Source of the DNA: Henricia sp. BOLD:AAB3569
Lineage: Eukaryota > Echinodermata > Asteroidea > Spinulosida > Echinasteridae
Assembly (NCBI GenBank): GCA_037783545.1
Contig: JBBELK010000068.1
Span: forward strand, 372,001-436,000
Reading direction: 5' to 3'
Length of the DNA stretch: 64,000 nucleotides
A model generated the notes under the pieces. The model saw only the letters and a list, made by a program, of their open reading frames with translations. It had not been told where the DNA came from and searched no databases. Both the position numbers and the translations under genes were made by a program. How positions within the stretch are numbered: position 1 is the stretch's first letter; each line of letters starts with the position of its first letter. Positions 42,901-48,900 of this stretch are shown in pieces.

Positions 42901-45900
42901 AATTACATCAAAATGACTCGGGCGTGAGTTGGCTCAAGACAACAGCCGGCTCGCTCCACAGATTTGCGTGTTTTTCCTCAGGGTATTGTCACGTCGCTTT
43001 GCAGAGTGGAAATTCCCTGAGATCTCAGGATGCAGGATGCCCAGATAGCTCAATTGGCCATGTAAGCCAAGGACCTGGGTTTGAATCCAAATCGGGACAC
43101 TGCAATTTTCTCGTGTTTTTAAATTCATCTTTCAATAATTACAATAGCTTTATATTGCATTTCAGTGTTGGAGGAGAATCCACGTGCCCATTCCAGTGAC
43201 CATAACAAGATGGTAGAGGAACAGTGGAGACAGCTCGAGGAAGACGAAAGGGAGAAATATGTGGAGATGGGAAGGAAGGATGCAGAGAGGTATTATGATG
43301 CTTCACATTACTACCCCTGGTCATTGGGCTCTTAGTAGCATTCCTTAATTGAATCTTTTCAGCTCCTTGGAGAGCACACAGCACTAGACTTGAAATCGAG
43401 TCGGTATACGGTCGTGTTTCCGTCCGTCTGATGCCTTTTTACCACACACGATCGATAGCCGTTTTTATGTACAGTATTTTGGTTTCGATACGTATACTGA
43501 CTTGAGAAACATGTTTGCGCGCTAATATTCATGAAAAAATGTGGTGTTTGTTACCATTGCTATTAACACTTGAAGTCGTTTTTTCTTTTCTTGTTGACTC
43601 ATGAAGTAAAATTTTGGTTAACTGCAAATTAAAGGCACAGGCTCGTCAGCAATGCGTGCACGCCGAAATCGTGCCACGAAATATGCAGCTCCATGCCTTT
43701 GCTACACGGAGCTGCATATTTCGTGGCACGAATTTGGCGCACGCATTGCTGACGAGCCTTGCCTTTAAGTATTGGGGCTTTAAACACTTCAAAAGCTTGT
43801 CTGATAATTTTTTAGATATAAGCTTCAAGCATACATGCAGATGCATGGAGCCTTGCACACACCAGAAATTGCTGTTTGTTGTATTGCTTCCAGGGTTGTA
43901 ATGAGTCTCCCTCTTCTTTAAGAGTCAAGTCAAGTCAAGCTGTCTTTGAGTCCCAAGTCAAGTCAAGTCAAACTGCCTTCGAGTCCCAAGTCAAGTCAAG
44001 TCAGGCATGTTGGTCAAGTCGGTTCAAGTCAAATAGTCACGACAGTAAATTTGTTCAAGCTAATTTCAAAATGAGTCTAAACGCTGAAACTCGCATTCAT
44101 CATGTTGCTTTGGCCAAGGTTTCTTTAGTGCTGAATTACAATTCGGTCCCCAAAATGACAAAAAAATGCATAAAAGATATATTTAATTTTTTGGCAAAAG
44201 TCTCAGTCAAGTCATTTTAGGTTCGAGTCTCAAGTCGAGTCAAGTCATTTGAGGTTCGAGTTTCAAGTCAAGTCAAGTCAGTGAAAATCAGTACTCGAGT
44301 TGACTCGAGGCCGAGTCTCGAGTCCGAGTCATTACAACCCTGATTGCTTCGTGAAATAAATGCTGCAAGTAAATGCTGCCGTAAAGCAGAGGATCAGTCA
44401 GGTTATGTTTGACCGCTTTACTGATTTGTCTTTTTTACCTTCCCTCATCAGGCATCATAATCACTTGAAGGCAGCTCAGAAGAAAGTAGGCAACAACCGT
44501 GATGAGGCTCCGTCAATAAAAAGGAAGAAACTGTCTTTGGTAATGCTCTCTTCTACATACTTTGTTTTCTGTGCACTTATTTGGATTTTATAGTATTGTC
44601 ACATGGATCTTGCTAGATGATTTGCCTGATTAAAGGCCCAGTGTATCATTTGCAATGACCTCAAAAAGTAATCAACGAGATTACAGGGGAAAAGTTCTAA
44701 AAGTAAAGATTGAATTAATATCAACTATCCATTGAAAGGTTTTCGCTCAAAATGATATAATTTTACCAGAAAATAATCCGTAAAGATGAAATTATTTAGA
44801 TCGTTTGCAAACGATTTAGTTATTTTTGGTTCGCATCTACGCGGTCCAAAATGCATGGGCGCTGTGTACTCCGCGTGCGTGTTCCAACGCGATGCATTTT
44901 AATGGATCGCGCGTACACGCAGTACATGTATATGATGTGCGCCACAGAGTGCATGACGCAAGCCACATAGTACTCGATCAACTGAGAACGAATATTTGAA
45001 ACACCCCGCCAAGACCAGGAAAACGCATATGGATTTTCATGGTTTTTTTTAAACGTGGTACATTTGACAAAGCTGAAATTTCTTCGGATGAGTTTGTTGA
45101 TGTCTTTCTTTTGATTTATAATGGTTTTATTCGCAGAATCGCTCAAAAACAGATCATCTACAGGGCCTTTAAGTCCAATAATGGCGTGCTTCTGCACCCA
45201 ACATATACAGGAAACCCCCTTTATCAAATAAACCAGTTAATGCCAGGATTATTTTTGGCAAAAATATATCAATTTTTTAAAAAGGCAAATGTGATTGGCC
45301 AAAAGTTAAGACCAAGTCAAGCACCACTAATACTGACTCTTGAGAGTCATTTCTACATTAATTGTATGAATCTTCTCACCAAAAGATCATACTTTGCAAC
45401 ACTCCAAGACAGCTGCCACTGAGCGCGATTTGCTACACTGATAGTCCGTCCACAGCCTTCAAGTTCAAAACACTGTGTGTACAAATAAATGGTGGACAGT
45501 GGACGTGTTTACACGTCAACCATGGAAGACAGCGGCAAAGCTGACGTTTTAACTCGTCAACCGCACCTGTGACTATACATTGCCAGAATGTGTTTACACG
45601 TCCTCTGGTGTCAGGTGGTTAATGGTCTCCAAAACAGAACCCACATGTAATCAACTTTCCTGACTTTGTGGAAAGCACTTGGATAATTGATCAGTTTCTG
45701 GACTGCAAACACTGTTATAATTCTAGCTTAGGTTTGAAAACAGTCTGTAATTCTTTTTGGGATGTGTCCGAAAATATATAAATTTTCCATGAATTTTTTG
45801 TAAAAATCTGTGACAATTAAAATGCCTTCAACTGGTACTAGAAATAATTTTATTAGCCTTAATTTTGATGCAACTTTGTCCGTCCACAAACAATTGATTA

Positions 45901-48900
45901 TTTGTCTGTTTTCAGTAAAGTTTTGGCAAGAGATATGGTTACAACATAATACTTTACCTTAAAACGTGCCAAAGATTTTTCTTGGTAAAGGCCTGGCCAA
46001 AACCTTTGATGATAATATGGACTTATACCGCACACTTATCAGGAAACCCCTATCATTGCCCCAGATCATAGGGCTCCATTAAATCACTCCGTGTGTCTCT
46101 CATAGCACCCTGGGGAGTATACAGCCCTGGCTGCCTTAGGCACTCGATGGCTAATCAAACACAGGTACCCATTTTTACTCCTGGGTGGAGAGAAGCGTGG
46201 CAAAGTACCTTGCTCAAGGGTAGACTGGGATTCGAACCCACTACCTTTGGGGTTGGGTTGTCCTAAAATTTGAATAGACTTGATTGTCAAAACAAACGAG
46301 GTTTGGATTCAATAATACATATGTACTTATTGAAAGAATGCTTGTTAATTAGGGTTTGTTTTGCCCTTACCCGACGTAATTATTAACCCTGTATACTCGT
46401 TGCTTTCCCGAGACACTCTGAAAAACTTCATAGCGTGCTCGGGTGGGACTCGAACCCACGACCTCCTGCAAACAAGGCAGACGTCTTGAATGCTTTTAAT
46501 GTCTTTAAATGCTTTTAATGTCTTTAAATGCTTTTAATGTCTTGAAAAAGTCTTGAAAAGGTCTTGACTGCAAACCTACAAAATTCACAAGACTACTTTT
46601 TTCCTGCCAAACATAATTTAATTACTGTTCATTTACCCATGTACATGCCTTTCGATTACAGCCACCCAATCAAGGATTGATTGACAAGATGCTGTTGTCA
46701 CAGCAACGGCAGAAACTGGCCAATCAGGATGCGGAACCAGTAGCTCCAGACATTCCCACTGTTTGTCTGTCCTTTAATTTAATTGGTCTGCAGAGGCAGC
46801 TGAAAATGCATCATGAAACAAGGTTTGTAGTTAGTGTCTTTTTCATAAGTTATTAAAGGCACAGGCTCGTCAGCAATGCGCGCGCGCCAAATTTGTGCCA
46901 CGAAATATGCAGCTCCATGCCTTTGCTATGGAGCTGCGTATTTCGTGGCACGAATTTTACGCGCACGCGCATTGCTGACGAGCCTCTGTCTTTAAAGTAA
47001 CAAAAGTGTCTCTTCCGTAATAACTCTCTTCCGTAATAACTCTCTTCCGTAATAACTCTCTTCCGTAATAACTCTCTTCCGTAATAACTCTCTTCCGTAA
47101 TAACTCTCTTCCGTAATAACTCTCTTCCGTAATAACTCTCTTCCGTAATAACTCTCTTCCGTAATAACTCTCTTCCGTAATGACTCTCTTCCGTAATGAC
47201 TCTCTTCCGTAATGACTCTCTTCCGTAATAACTCTCTTCCGTAATAACTCTCTTCCGTAATGACTCTCTTCCGTAATGACTCTCTTCCGTAATGACTCTC
47301 TTCCGTAATGACTCTCTTCCGTAATAACTCTCTTCCGTAATAACTCTCTTCCGTAATAACTCTTCCGTAATAACTCTTCCGTAATAACTCTTCCGTAATA
47401 ACTCTCTTCCGTAATAACTCTCTTCCGTAATAACTCTCTTCCGTAATAACTCTCTTCCGTAATGACCACCTCTTTCCACCAGAAATTGACTTTTTAACAT
47501 CACCAGTATGTTTGGGCCATTCCATTATTTTTAGAATCGATTAACATTTCTTTTAAGAATCGCGATTCCATTCAAATTAAATTCCATGTTCAAAACAACA
47601 GTTGGCATTAAAGCCCCAATACTACATTTTCAGTTATACCCAAAACTTTACTTCACGAGTTGACAAGAAAAACCCGACTGAAGTTGTTGATAGCAATGGT
47701 AACAAACCCCACATGCCTTTTTTCTCGTGTAAAATGGTACCTTTGTGGGAGAAATTGCCAACTGAAGGTGCTTTTTAAACAACAAATGTTTACCATTCAT
47801 TCAACACAAAAAACATGCATCGATTTTTAAGGTTTTCTTAAGTATTACTGCATCTATGTGGCTGAAATTTCTACAAGGCAGTTTATCAACATTATTCTTC
47901 AGTTATGTAATGCTGTTTTCCTGTTTTTAAAGTTTCCTAATCATGTAATCTGTCGAAGAAAAATAAATCTCACACAAATTACTAGTATTTTTCTGTTTTC
48001 TTCCGAATGTATTTTGAGCGGATGAATTATAAAAAGGTAACATCATTTTCATTGTTCAAATAGTACAAATTCAGAATCTGATCAGAGGCTACATCTGATT
48101 AGTCAACTCGGATCACATGGCACATGGCTGGCTCACCATGGCAACCAGATTGTGGTGTTTAACCAATACAGGTAAAATCTAATTTCCAATTCCTCTCTTT
48201 AACGTAACTTGAAATTAGTTCTTGAGATTGAAAAAAAAAGTTTCTGTCTGTGAGATCTCACACTAAATACCATTGTGACCCACATGTGCAGTTTCCATTT
48301 TCATAGATCTGTAACTTGAAATTTTTTTCAGGAAACAACTCATGACATTTTGGCTGTTCACCAATATTAAAGGAAGGGACAACACTTGTTTGAAGTTATC
48401 GACGAATTTAATAAAAAATATTACTGATGCATTGCCCCATGCATAAACCTTCATGAGAATCAGAGAATCTTGCTTTCAACGTCGGCAACACAATTAATTT
48501 TGATGGTAAACTCTGTGACTAATGCAACTATATGTGCTGCGCCATATTTGAAATTTTGAAAGGGATGATGACGTCAACCATGCAACGACTGCATGGATGT
48601 TGTCAATTGTTCTCCGACTCACACAAGCCGTATAGTATGTAAAAACCTGTCTGGTTGCTTCATGCCATTCTCTCCTACGGTGAACAGGTATTGATTCTGT
48701 ACTTCACACCTGCCGCATGCACCACATAGCAACAAAAATTTAGTCTTGTCAAGTGGATACTAAGTGTGCATGTAAAAGGAACAACAGTACACAAGATGCT
48801 ATTCATGCATAACATACAAAAGGCTAATGCATAGTTCCGACCTGTCAATCAAGCCGAACCCGCCGACCAATCACAACAGAGCTAGCAGACGGCGCCCACA

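Noticed and set aside
45039-45422. 127-codon plus-strand ORF
   Set aside because: No family recognised, partly within a possible MITE in PMS1 intron 8, no splice context; AT-rich chance ORF is likely.
46440-46480. tRNA gene (minus strand, GTGGGTTCGAGTCCCAC T-arm)
   Set aside because: Only the 3' half is tRNA-like; the acceptor and D arms are missing and the same piece recurs three more times with a shared body, so it is a SINE head.
46853-47525. Three overlapping minus-strand ORFs of 170-216 codons with repeated [15 protein letters not shown]
   Set aside because: They are the 16-bp minisatellite read in three frames. A 16-bp unit without stops keeps all frames open; no splice or homology support.
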